This document shows positions 1 through 6,736 of a DNA stretch of 24,898 nucleotides, piece by piece. The position numbers were made by a program, and so were the translations under genes. Numbering within the stretch: the first letter of the stretch is position 1; every line of letters starts with the position of its first letter. This DNA comes from a virus: positions 1 to 24,898 of IMG/VR virus record IMGVR_UViG_3300027881_000071; one strand, given 5' to 3'. Under the pieces are notes generated by a model. It had not been told where the DNA came from, did not search any database, and saw nothing but the letters and a program-made list of their open reading frames with translations.

Positions 1-2
1 TA

Positions 3-911
3 AGTGGTGCGGGTAGTACTGCATCCGGTCTGTCCATGCTGATGAACTCAGCCGCGAAAGGCATCAAGGCCGCGATTGGTACCTTTGATTTCGGGGTAAC
101 CAGTCCTGCAATCGAAATGATGTACTACTACAATATGATCACGACCAATGACAAGTCCATACAGGGCGATGCGAAGATCGTCGCACGCGGGGCTAACGCG
201 CTACTGCTGAAAGATATGGCTCAGTCCCGGCGTAACGAGTTTCTTGCCATCACCAATAATGAAATTGATATGCAGATCATCGGTGTTGAGGGCAGGGCCG
301 ATATTCTCCGGGCTACCGCGAAGGACTTCGATCTTGAAGGCATTGTGCCGACTCGCGAGGTCATACTTGAGCGCCAGAAACAAGCTGCCGAGAATCCACC
401 GCCTGATCCAGAACAGATCAAGGCTGAAGCTGCCATGGCACTGGAACAGGTCAAGCAGCAAGGTGAGAGCCAGCGCTTGGCAATCAAGTCTGAAGCTGAT
501 CAGGCCACTGCTGAGCTGGAAGCTAACAAGATGATCATGAATAAAGAAATCGAAATGGCTAAGATCGAGGCGAAGAAACAGGCGCAAATGGATAATCAGG
601 CCCGTGACGAAGCCCAGAAAATCCGTATGATGCACGAAGAGACAGCACGCATCATTGAACGGAACGAAATCAATTCCGAAACCGACCTGATAAAACATGA
701 GCGGTTACTGGAATTGAAGGATAAGGAAATCGAGGCAAAGGCTTCAGAGCCTGAGTCTACCGAGGCACCAGTAGCGAAGGAATCTAAAGAGCCGATGGTT
801 CTTAATGTGGTCATTGATAACACTTCGGGAAAGGTCAAGAAAACGATTAAAATTAATCGTGACAAGGATAAGATGATGAGCGGGATCGAGTCGGTTGAAG
901 AGCCAGCCTGA
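3..911 (+). CDS. Portal protein, C-terminal part (5' end outside window)
   Basis: The reading frame is already open at base 3, so the gene starts outside the window; about 302 residues are visible. The portal forms the dodecameric ring at the head vertex through which DNA enters and leaves and on which the tail is built. The visible start reads G-S-T-A-S-G-L-S-M-L-M-N, followed by A-A-K-G-I-K and a stretch ending in T-N-N-E-I-D. This is a pattern I associate with C-terminal parts of podovirus portal proteins. A long, highly charged helical segment rich in Glu, Lys, Gln and Met (visible residues about 115-245) is a likely coiled coil. The end is a short basic/beta segment (N-V-V-I-D-N ... K-T-I-K-I-N-R-D). 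Family identity is recalled from sequence pattern, not searched. The ATG at 36 is an internal Met, not the start. Confidence 0.85.
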   Translation, partial: SGAGSTASGLSMLMNSAAKGIKAAIGTFDFGVTSPAIEMMYYYNMITTNDKSIQGDAKIVARGANALLLKDMAQSRRNEFLAITNNEIDMQIIGVEGRADILRATAKDFDLEGIVPTREVILERQKQAAENPPPDPEQIKAEAAMALEQVKQQGESQRLAIKSEADQATAELEANKMIMNKEIEMAKIEAKKQAQMDNQARDEAQKIRMMHEETARIIERNEINSETDLIKHERLLELKDKEIEAKASEPESTEAPVAKESKEPMVLNVVIDNTSGKVKKTIKINRDKDKMMSGIESVEEPA

Positions 912-946
912 TCCAATTTTGTAATGCAGTAAGTAGGAGAATAGAA

Positions 947-1162
947 ATGGCACGTTACGAAAACTTAAATGTACGCGAACTGGTTAGCCCTACCGGCAAG
1001 CCGGGTGCCCCGGTTATACCCACATACACGCTGGCAACTGTCCCTGACGCGACTTTGTACACTGGTCAAATGATCATTGTCAGTGACGCGACTCCGCAGG
1101 CGCTTTGCTGGAGTGATGGTACAAACTGGATCGCAACTGACGATGGTACCGCTGTCGCCTAA
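947..1162 (+). CDS. Small 'SDGTNW'-type virion protein
   Basis: A 71-residue protein with a good ribosome binding site (TAGGAG about 8 bases before the ATG). Its second half reads Y-T-G-Q-M-I-I-V-S-D then W-S-D-G-T-N-W. This resembles a short beta domain seen as a module in phage fibre and other structural proteins (pattern G-x-x-I-x-V-x-D ... S-D-G-T-N-W). Here the module stands alone with only about 25 residues in front. I infer a minor virion or fibre-tip protein, but the role is not established. Its last 20 bases overlap the next gene, which is read in another frame. It lies between the portal gene and the lysis cluster. Confidence 0.65.
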   Translation: MARYENLNVRELVSPTGKPGAPVIPTYTLATVPDATLYTGQMIIVSDATPQALCWSDGTNWIATDDGTAVA

Positions 1163-1562
1163 TGGGTATCTGACCCGGACGTATTATCCGGGCCATACTT
1201 TTGGTACTTTGGTGATTGGAGGGGAAACCTTTCACACCATCGAGCGACCGTGGTTGGATAACCAGCGCAATGTGTCCTGTATCCCTTCGGGGAAATACAG
1301 GGCCGTTTATTTACCCCGGTCTGCATCCGGTAAGTATCGCAGGGTCTGGCATTTAAAGCCTGTCGATCAGCGAACCGGGATACTGGTGCATAACGGTAAT
1401 CTGGTGCGACATACCAAGGGTTGCCTGATTCTCGGTAATTCGAAAGGCACCTTGGCTGGACAGCCTGCTGTGCTGGGCAGTAGAACGGCGATGCGGCGAT
1501 TGCTGAACCTGCTCGGGCAGAATGAGTTCAACCTTGAAATTATAGGAGAGCATAATGCTTGA
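1143..1562 (+). CDS. DUF5675 family protein, candidate lysis enzyme
   Basis: A 139-residue protein starting at the ATG at 1143, because the family normally begins just before the strand that here reads Y-L-T-R-T-Y. The frame extends upstream to a TTG, but that part overlaps the previous gene and does not look conserved. Family-typical parts are G-T-F-like G-H-T-F-G-T-L (17-23), E-R-P-W-x-x-N-x-x-N-V-S-C-I-P-S-G-K-Y (34-52) and L-V-H-N-G-N (81-86) followed by H-T-K-G-C-L (90-95). The H-x-G-N plus T-x-G-C arrangement is like the His and Cys active-site motif of YkuD L,D-transpeptidases, so a peptidoglycan-related activity is plausible. That is inference: DUF5675 has no function I can cite. No signal peptide is seen, so release would need the neighbouring holin-like protein. 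No obvious Shine-Dalgarno; probably coupled to the overlapping upstream gene. Confidence 0.8.
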   Translation: MVPLSPNGYLTRTYYPGHTFGTLVIGGETFHTIERPWLDNQRNVSCIPSGKYRAVYLPRSASGKYRRVWHLKPVDQRTGILVHNGNLVRHTKGCLILGNSKGTLAGQPAVLGSRTAMRRLLNLLGQNEFNLEIIGEHNA

Positions 1563-2106
1563 AGGTATTTTGGGTTTGATGACATCGAGTGGCCTCGGGG
1601 CCATTACGGGTTTGATTGGTGGTATCTGGCAGAAAGTCGAGCAGCGCAAGCTGGTCAAGGAAGAGAACCGACATGCCGAGGAAATGGCACAGATCGATAT
1701 TCAGTTACAGCAAATGGAGAACGAACAGGCTGTACTGATGGTTGATAAACAAATTGAACAGGCTCAGGCCGAAGGCGCTATTGCGGTAGACATCAAGGAT
1801 GCCGATGCCTTTGTTGAGTCAATGAAGGCTGCAAGCAAGCCGAGTGGAAACCCGTGGATCGATGGTGTCAAGACAGCGGTTCGCCCGGTACTGACCGGTG
1901 TGCTGTTGTACTTTAGCTGGGATATCTATGACCAGCTTGGAACGATTATCGGCGGTCTGGAAAAGCTTGACCCCTTGATGGCACAAGAACTGTATGTTTA
2001 CGTTGTACATTCACTAATATTTTTGACTGTCACAGCAGTAGCGTGGTGGTTTGCCAGTCGCGGTGAAAAAGCTGTGGCTGCTATCAAGGGTATGATTGGT
2101 AAATAG
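1555..2106 (+). CDS. Holin-like membrane protein
   Basis: A 183-residue protein starting 8 bases inside the end of the DUF5675 gene, with TAGGAG just upstream. The N-terminus (4-24) is Gly-rich and hydrophobic (G-L-G-A-I-T-G-L-I-G-G-I). A charged helical region (25-75) with many Gln and Glu follows, probably a coiled coil. Two likely membrane segments lie near 109-125 and 146-168, the second ending A-W-W-F-A-S-R. The order 'short hydrophobic start, coil, A-V-R-P-V-L-T, two membrane helices' is like a widespread phage protein often annotated as holin-related. The position directly after the candidate lysis enzyme supports a role in membrane permeabilisation, but a structural membrane role cannot be excluded. 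Confidence 0.6.
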   Translation: MLEGILGLMTSSGLGAITGLIGGIWQKVEQRKLVKEENRHAEEMAQIDIQLQQMENEQAVLMVDKQIEQAQAEGAIAVDIKDADAFVESMKAASKPSGNPWIDGVKTAVRPVLTGVLLYFSWDIYDQLGTIIGGLEKLDPLMAQELYVYVVHSLIFLTVTAVAWWFASRGEKAVAAIKGMIGK

Positions 2107-2108
2107 TA

Positions 2109-2525
2109 GTGGCTGACGAAAACCACAAAGACTGGCGTATCGCAATTGAGCAGGATATACGCCAGAACATCGCCCACACTGCCAGCCTTGAAAGCAAGGT
2201 TGAAGGGTTGGCGATTGCTGTTGATCGGCTGATCCATGTAGTAGAACGGCAGGCAACCCCTGCCACGGCAAACTATATTTCAGCGGCTGCACTGTTGATC
2301 GTAGTCGTGGTTGCCATTGGCGGCATGTGGGGGTCGGGCTACGTGCGCGACCTCAACCGCATGGAAGCTGAGATTATTTCACAACGTGCATGGCAACAAG
2401 ACCATGATATCCGGGTGGTAGGACTGAACGCCGCCCAGTGGGAACGCATCAAGGCGAATGAACGTGCGATATATGGCGCATCATCCCCTGTAGAATTTGG
2501 GAAGGCTGTCGGTTCGGGCGAATGA
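2109..2525 (+). CDS. Single-span membrane protein, lysis cluster
   Basis: A 138-residue protein starting at a GTG two bases after the previous stop; there is no strong Shine-Dalgarno, so translation is probably coupled. It has a hydrophilic helical N-terminus (1-52) and one strong membrane segment (56-77, I-S-A-A-A-L-L-I-V-V-V-V-A-I-G-G). A soluble C-terminal part rich in Arg, Gln and Trp (80-138) follows. No signal-peptidase site and no lipobox cysteine are visible. I do not recognise a named family. Position suggests a part in lysis (holin, antiholin or inner-membrane spanin-like), which is inference from context only. Confidence 0.6.
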   Translation: MADENHKDWRIAIEQDIRQNIAHTASLESKVEGLAIAVDRLIHVVERQATPATANYISAAALLIVVVVAIGGMWGSGYVRDLNRMEAEIISQRAWQQDHDIRVVGLNAAQWERIKANERAIYGASSPVEFGKAVGSGE

Positions 2526-2782
2526 ACTACATGAACATCGTGCTGGTGTACGGTGCCATTTCCAGTGTGGCAGTTCCTGCCGGGTTTGGTCTTGACTACT
2601 GGGCGAGACATGAGTTCATCACGGTTGGTGGGCAACTGAAGTCAGATATTCGGGATGTAAAAGCCCAGATCAGGTCATTGGAGTATGACAAGCAAAACGG
2701 TACGGCCACCGCGAAAGACCTGTGGCTATTAGATCAACTTTACGGTGACCTTGAGGACTTACAAGATGAGCAAAATAACTAA
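2522..2782 (+). CDS. Small membrane-anchored helical protein, spanin-like topology
   Basis: An 86-residue protein whose ATG overlaps the previous stop (ATGA). Residues 4-24 are hydrophobic (N-I-V-L-V-Y-G-A-I-S-S-V-A-V-P-A), enough for one membrane span or uncleaved signal anchor. Residues 36-86 are charged and helical (Q-L-K-S-D-I-R-D-V-K-A-Q-I-R-S-L), likely a coiled coil. Short N-anchor plus coil is the layout of inner-membrane spanin subunits (Rz-like), but no family match is recognised and no lipoprotein partner is seen nearby. Its last 17 bases overlap the next gene. Confidence 0.55.
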   Translation: MNYMNIVLVYGAISSVAVPAGFGLDYWARHEFITVGGQLKSDIRDVKAQIRSLEYDKQNGTATAKDLWLLDQLYGDLEDLQDEQNN

Positions 2783-3203
2783 AGAAATGATTGTGGATAA
2801 ACTGAAAAACCTGACCAAGAGAGAAATCTTGCTGGCTGTTGTTGTTATTGCCATACTGGCGGGAATCATCCAGTCCTTTTTTGGTGAAGCTGAAGCCAGT
2901 GGCTATACACCCCCGGCTGTAACTACCACCAATGTCACGAATATTACCGGGGTGGAAGGCAACGAGTTCCATTCCTATATGGCAGCAAACATGGCTGCTG
3001 ACGCGATCCACTGCACCACCAGTTCGCGCAAGCACCAAATGGGTGTCGGCATGGGCAACAGTGAAGGGCACAACGGCTTTGCTGTCGGGTACTGCAATAG
3101 CATCGAGTTCAAGGGTAAGCCCGTTATGCTCGGTGTCAAGGCGACTACTGCGACTGATACCAAGCCGACTTACAGTATTGGAGTAAATTGGACATTCGAT
3201 TAG
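2766..3203 (+). CDS. Inner-membrane-anchored protein with minimal YadA-like C-terminus
   Basis: A 145-residue protein. I choose the ATG at 2766 (GAGG 9 bases upstream) over a GTG at 2745. Residues 20-39 form one strong membrane segment (I-L-L-A-V-V-V-I-A-I-L-A-G-I-I), and a Thr/Asn-rich linker follows (46-62). Residues 66-85 look helical (N-E-F-H-S-Y-M-A-A-N-M-A-A-D-A-I-H). After that come four short alternating beta stretches: H-Q-M-G-V-G-M-G, G-F-A-V-G-Y-C, V-M-L-G-V-K-A and Y-S-I-G-V-N-W-T-F, ending F-D. Helix plus four strands with a terminal aromatic is the layout of one subunit of the YadA trimeric autotransporter anchor. Two cysteines (83, 110) could pair. No classical signal peptidase site is evident. 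A role in outer-membrane disruption is inferred from the cluster; it could instead be a virion protein. Confidence 0.6.
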   Translation: MSKITKEMIVDKLKNLTKREILLAVVVIAILAGIIQSFFGEAEASGYTPPAVTTTNVTNITGVEGNEFHSYMAANMAADAIHCTTSSRKHQMGVGMGNSEGHNGFAVGYCNSIEFKGKPVMLGVKATTATDTKPTYSIGVNWTFD

Positions 3204-3653
3204 ATGGATGAACCCGCTAAAGATTACACCGAGGACGCTGAAACTGTAGTCCTGTCACGCTGGGATAAGACCAAGAAATGGATCGAGATCGTCATGGCTA
3301 CCAAGAAAGTTGCCATGCTGGTCTGGGGTTTAATCGTCACTACCGGTGGTTCGCTGGTTGTTGGACAGGTCACCGATACCAAGCCGATTCGCGATGCAGC
3401 GGTTGCTGTCGGCCTGATCGATGCTGTTGAGACACCAGTTGGTAACCAATCGGTGCCTGAAACCGACCTGAGCGCCTACGCTTTAAAGGGCCACACGCAC
3501 CCCCTGCCCCCGCACACGCACCCCGAGTACGCGCTTGTTGATCATGTTCATCCATCGGTTGCGTCCACTGGTGGGCTTTCTGGGGCGACCAGAGAGGCAA
3601 TCCGCGCTGAAATAATAGATATACTTCCCCCGAATCACCGGAGCCTGCATTGA
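3204..3653 (+). CDS. Membrane protein with H-x-H metal-binding-type repeats
   Basis: A 149-residue protein whose ATG directly follows the previous stop codon. It has one membrane segment (about 36-54, V-A-M-L-V-W-G-L-I-V-T-T-G-G-S-L-V-V). A soluble tail carries three H-x-H motifs: H97-T-H99, H104-T-H106 and H114-V-H116, in the context A-L-K-G-H-T-H-P. Such H-T-H and G-H-T-H motifs occur in phage fibres, where trimer histidines bind a metal ion. The gene overlaps the following fibre gene by 4 bases. It could be an anchored lysis or membrane protein that borrowed a fibre segment, or a virion protein. No named family is recognised. Confidence 0.55.
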   Translation: MDEPAKDYTEDAETVVLSRWDKTKKWIEIVMATKKVAMLVWGLIVTTGGSLVVGQVTDTKPIRDAAVAVGLIDAVETPVGNQSVPETDLSAYALKGHTHPLPPHTHPEYALVDHVHPSVASTGGLSGATREAIRAEIIDILPPNHRSLH

Positions 3654-6205
3654 CAGCCTACGCAGTTCCAGAAGCCGCTGCCTCATTTACCGGGCTAGGT
3701 GTTTGGCGATATCGTACTGAGATAGTTGCACCACCAGCGTCCGGGCAGTTGCGATTTAATAATGCCGACATTTCATTAGCGACCGAATTTTACCTACACG
3801 AAACTAACGATGATGGTGTCGATGTAGCCACCTTTATGGCACTGCTGATGACTGAAGGTTCGACGGCCTATATTCAGGATCGTACCGATGCCGACAAGTA
3901 TGTCTTGATCGAGCTTGGCACCAATGTTGACAACGGTGTTTACCGCACCTTCCAGATCGCCAGTGTCCTTGAGGGAAGCGGTGGTGAACCAAGTCAGAAT
4001 ACTCAGGTTGCCATTGTCGCCAGTTCAGGGGTGGGTAGTGCCCCCGGCAACGTCTTCAAGGTTGGTATTCCCGTTGACGATCAGATCGGTATCTGGACTG
4101 GTGACGGAACGATAGAAGGCACGAATACCTTTCGCATGGATGGGTTCGGTGGGGTCATTATCGAGTCTGTTTTCCCTGCTCTGACGCTTGTAGAGACAGG
4201 GGTTACTGCCAACAACACTTCTTGGACATGGCAGGTCAACGCCCAAGCTATGAACTTGGCCCTTTGGGATGATGCCTTTACTACATCCGCCCACATCATC
4301 ACCATTCAGCGTACTCTGAATGTTGCTGACTCAATTCTCTATGACATAAGTGCTGTCACTTTCGACCTGACTGCGCTCGGTGACTTTCACATTCTCAATG
4401 CAGTTGAGGTTGATCTGCAAGCAAATGTGGTGCGGCTCGATGCCCCAGAAATTTACCTGACTGGTGATACCACTGGCAAGTTCCTTCCGTTGCAAGGGCA
4501 GTACGGGTCGGTAATGGTCAACGGCCAATCGGACAATGCAACAGCCGGTGGTCTTGTTGGGTATTCCATTGGCGATGCTGCCGGTCAAGGCGCGTTCGGT
4601 ATGCTCTATCACGATGTCGCAGCGCGTGGTGGCTTCTTTGATATGGCGTTGAACCAGTGGTTCATTCAAGCGTTCAGCGGAAGCAACACCTATATCTATT
4701 ACAACGGAGTGTTCAAGTTATTCACGACCAACACCGGGGTTCAGGTTAACGGTAATGTGAGCGCGACAAACATTGGAGGCATCCTTCAACAGAACCTTGT
4801 TGACAAGTCTGCCGTTGAATCTATCGCAGGGGCGTGGACATTCAATGGAGATGTGGTTACTACTGCTGACATTCACTTTCAAGGTACAGTCACTTGGGAA
4901 CTTTCGGCATTTGCAGAGTTCAATCCCGGCCCGACAGGTAACTTCGGACAGTTTCAGGATTGGAGTACTGAAACCGACTTCAATGCCGAGCCTGATTTTT
5001 GGGGCTGGACGTTTGTTCGAGGCTCGACTAATGGCCCACCCACGGCCAGTTCAGGAACATTACATTGGTTCCGACAAAAGGTTGCGATGGGTTTGTTCGG
5101 TAAAGGATTTGATCCGGGCGATTACAACATTGAAATGGCAATGCCCCGCACGATCACCAACGGTGCGGAAATGTGGGTACGGAGAACGGTCAATGGCATA
5201 CCGACTGCTTGGACGCAGATGGGCGCACGACTTGACTCACTACTGGTACGGGGGGATGCAGTAGTTCAAGGCACGTTTACGTCACTCGGCATTGACGACA
5301 ATGCTACTACTGAGGTCATGGAGATAGCGGATACCACGCTATCCATCGGCCAGAACGATGCAAACAGTTTCGGCATCAGGCGAAAGACGGATACGGGGCT
5401 TCTCATTATATCTGGCGGATCGACAGGAGACAACGGCGCAGCGATCTGGCTTTACGGTGGGGTCATGGCCACCAACCCCGGAGATATGCTTCTTCAAAGT
5501 GATGGTGAGATTTGGCAGGAATGGGACGAAGCTGGTGGTATCTGGAATCTGTATACAGGGACAGGGCTCAAGACTCTTGGGCTTTCGGTTGCTGCCAATC
5601 AGGTCGCATCTTTCGCAAATGACATTTTGTTTACCGAGGCTGCCGATCATACTGGAACACCGGCTGCTGGCAATGGTCACGTATGGCTGCGTAATGATGC
5701 TCCGAATAATCTTATATTCACAGATGATGCTGGTACGGATCAGGTTCTAAACAACAAGATAATTCAGATTGTTGATGATGTGGAAACCATCAACATTAAT
5801 GGAACGACCACAATACCTGATGATGATACGATTCCTCAGATCACCGAGGGCTTTGAGGTAATGACGGTAGCCATTACGCCGAGGAACACAGCCCACCGAT
5901 TGAGAATTGAGGTTGTTGTAAATTTGGCACACCAAGCATTTCCAGTTACATTCGTCGCCGCCTTGTTTCAGGATTCTACCGCTGATGCTTTGGCGGTCGC
6001 TGCTCACTACCAGTCGGCATCAAACAGGCTGACTAACATATCGTTCAGTTTTGAGATGGCCGCGGGTACAATATCTTCGACCACCTTTAGAGTTAGAATT
6101 GGAGCCACTACTGCCGGAACAGTTACCTTGAACGGTACTTCAGCTGGCAGGAAATACGGTGGAGTCTTAACGTCCTCAATTACAGTCACGGAGTTTGAAA
6201 TCTAA
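3650..6205 (+). CDS. Large tail fibre / receptor-binding protein
   Basis: An 851-residue protein starting at a TTG that overlaps the previous stop (TTGA), with GGAG 6 bases upstream. The next Met is near residue 63, inside what looks like a folded N-terminal domain, so the TTG is preferred. The N-terminal domain (about 15-110) begins G-V-W-R-Y-R-T. A linker motif (137-158) reads V-G-I-P-V-D-D-Q-I-G-I-W-T-G-D-G-T-I-E-G and recurs in the second fibre gene. The middle is Gly, Asn and Thr rich with repeated short beta stretches. Residues about 424-530 form an aromatic-rich domain (N-P-G-P-T-G-N-F-G-Q-F-Q, later W-V-R-R-T-V-N-G). The last about 150 residues resemble a beta-sandwich tip seen in other phage fibres, ending S-S-I-T-V-T-E-F-E-I. 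The role would be host recognition, probably as a trimer; specificity is unknown. Confidence 0.8.
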   Translation: MTAYAVPEAAASFTGLGVWRYRTEIVAPPASGQLRFNNADISLATEFYLHETNDDGVDVATFMALLMTEGSTAYIQDRTDADKYVLIELGTNVDNGVYRTFQIASVLEGSGGEPSQNTQVAIVASSGVGSAPGNVFKVGIPVDDQIGIWTGDGTIEGTNTFRMDGFGGVIIESVFPALTLVETGVTANNTSWTWQVNAQAMNLALWDDAFTTSAHIITIQRTLNVADSILYDISAVTFDLTALGDFHILNAVEVDLQANVVRLDAPEIYLTGDTTGKFLPLQGQYGSVMVNGQSDNATAGGLVGYSIGDAAGQGAFGMLYHDVAARGGFFDMALNQWFIQAFSGSNTYIYYNGVFKLFTTNTGVQVNGNVSATNIGGILQQNLVDKSAVESIAGAWTFNGDVVTTADIHFQGTVTWELSAFAEFNPGPTGNFGQFQDWSTETDFNAEPDFWGWTFVRGSTNGPPTASSGTLHWFRQKVAMGLFGKGFDPGDYNIEMAMPRTITNGAEMWVRRTVNGIPTAWTQMGARLDSLLVRGDAVVQGTFTSLGIDDNATTEVMEIADTTLSIGQNDANSFGIRRKTDTGLLIISGGSTGDNGAAIWLYGGVMATNPGDMLLQSDGEIWQEWDEAGGIWNLYTGTGLKTLGLSVAANQVASFANDILFTEAADHTGTPAAGNGHVWLRNDAPNNLIFTDDAGTDQVLNNKIIQIVDDVETININGTTTIPDDDTIPQITEGFEVMTVAITPRNTAHRLRIEVVVNLAHQAFPVTFVAALFQDSTADALAVAAHYQSASNRLTNISFSFEMAAGTISSTTFRVRIGATTAGTVTLNGTSAGRKYGGVLTSSITVTEFEI

Positions 6206-6432
6206 TGCCATCAATTACAATTAACTTCACCCAAGCACAAGCCCAGCGTATCAGCAATGCTTTCACCAGCATCCTGCGACCACTTGACGCGAACAAAGAC
6301 CCTCGTCAGGCGACAGCAGATGACATTAAGGCGTTTCTTGTTGATGAGCTGCGTCAATCTGTACGCCGCCAAGAACGAATCGAAGCACAGCAGGCACATG
6401 AAAGCGGAATCGTGCCGCTCGATTTGACCTGA
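6205..6432 (+). CDS. Small conserved phage protein following the fibre gene
   Basis: A 75-residue protein whose ATG shares a base with the previous stop (TAATG). It begins with a short beta strand (S-I-T-I-N-F-T), continues with helices containing an Arg/Gln-rich stretch (S-V-R-R-Q-E-R-I-E-A-Q-Q-A), and ends V-P-L-D-L-T. I recall similar small proteins with a '...PLDIT'-like end beside structural genes of other phages, but know of no function. It is coupled to the fibre gene, so a fibre-assembly or minor virion role is possible. Confidence 0.6.
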   Translation: MPSITINFTQAQAQRISNAFTSILRPLDANKDPRQATADDIKAFLVDELRQSVRRQERIEAQQAHESGIVPLDLT

Positions 6433-6466
6433 TACCAGACCCACCAACATAACAAGTGAGGAAAAT

Positions 6467-6733
6467 ATGAACGACAAGGCAAGAAAAATAAACGCGGCAC
6501 CACAGCCAGCAGATAGTGTTCCGAACGAAGCGGTTAAGCAAGCGATAGCCGATACCAACGCGAAAGCGCCACAACCACAGATGATCAGGGCCGCTGTTGT
6601 GCCTGAACAGATTATGCAGGGGCTTATCGATGCCTTGCGTGACCATGTTCCGCACAAGGTGGCTGATCCACTATTGGTGGCAGTTAAGACTGTGCAGTAC
6701 GGCAACTTCCCGGTGACTAACAGGTCGGAGTAA
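6467..6733 (+). CDS. Hypothetical small protein
   Basis: An 88-residue protein with a GTGAGGAAAAT ribosome binding region just before the ATG. The N-terminal half is Ala, Pro and Lys rich and probably disordered. The second half is predicted helical (I-M-Q-G-L-I-D-A-L-R-D-H-V) and ends with a short beta-like stretch. No family is recognised. It lies in the run of small genes between the fibre and the scaffold gene and is transcribed with them. No membrane segment or signal peptide is seen. Confidence 0.55.
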   Translation: MNDKARKINAAPQPADSVPNEAVKQAIADTNAKAPQPQMIRAAVVPEQIMQGLIDALRDHVPHKVADPLLVAVKTVQYGNFPVTNRSE

Positions 6734-6736
6734 ACC

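Noticed and set aside
201-698. 165-codon open frame on the minus strand
   Set aside because: Opposite the portal coiled-coil region; composition (Phe, Leu, His rich) is that of a reversed Glu/Lys-rich coding stretch.
912-946. TAATGCAGTAAGTAGGAG considered as another phage promoter copy
   Set aside because: Only TAAT is shared with the promoter-like motif at 7857; the rest is explained by the ribosome binding site of the next gene.
1077-1142. Upstream extension of the DUF5675 gene to a TTG
   Set aside because: The extra 22 residues are Arg-rich, overlap the preceding gene, and the family normally begins near the ATG at 1143.
4773-5264. 163-codon plus-strand frame inside the large fibre gene
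   Set aside because: It overlaps the fibre in another frame, has no domain pattern and no ribosome binding site of note.
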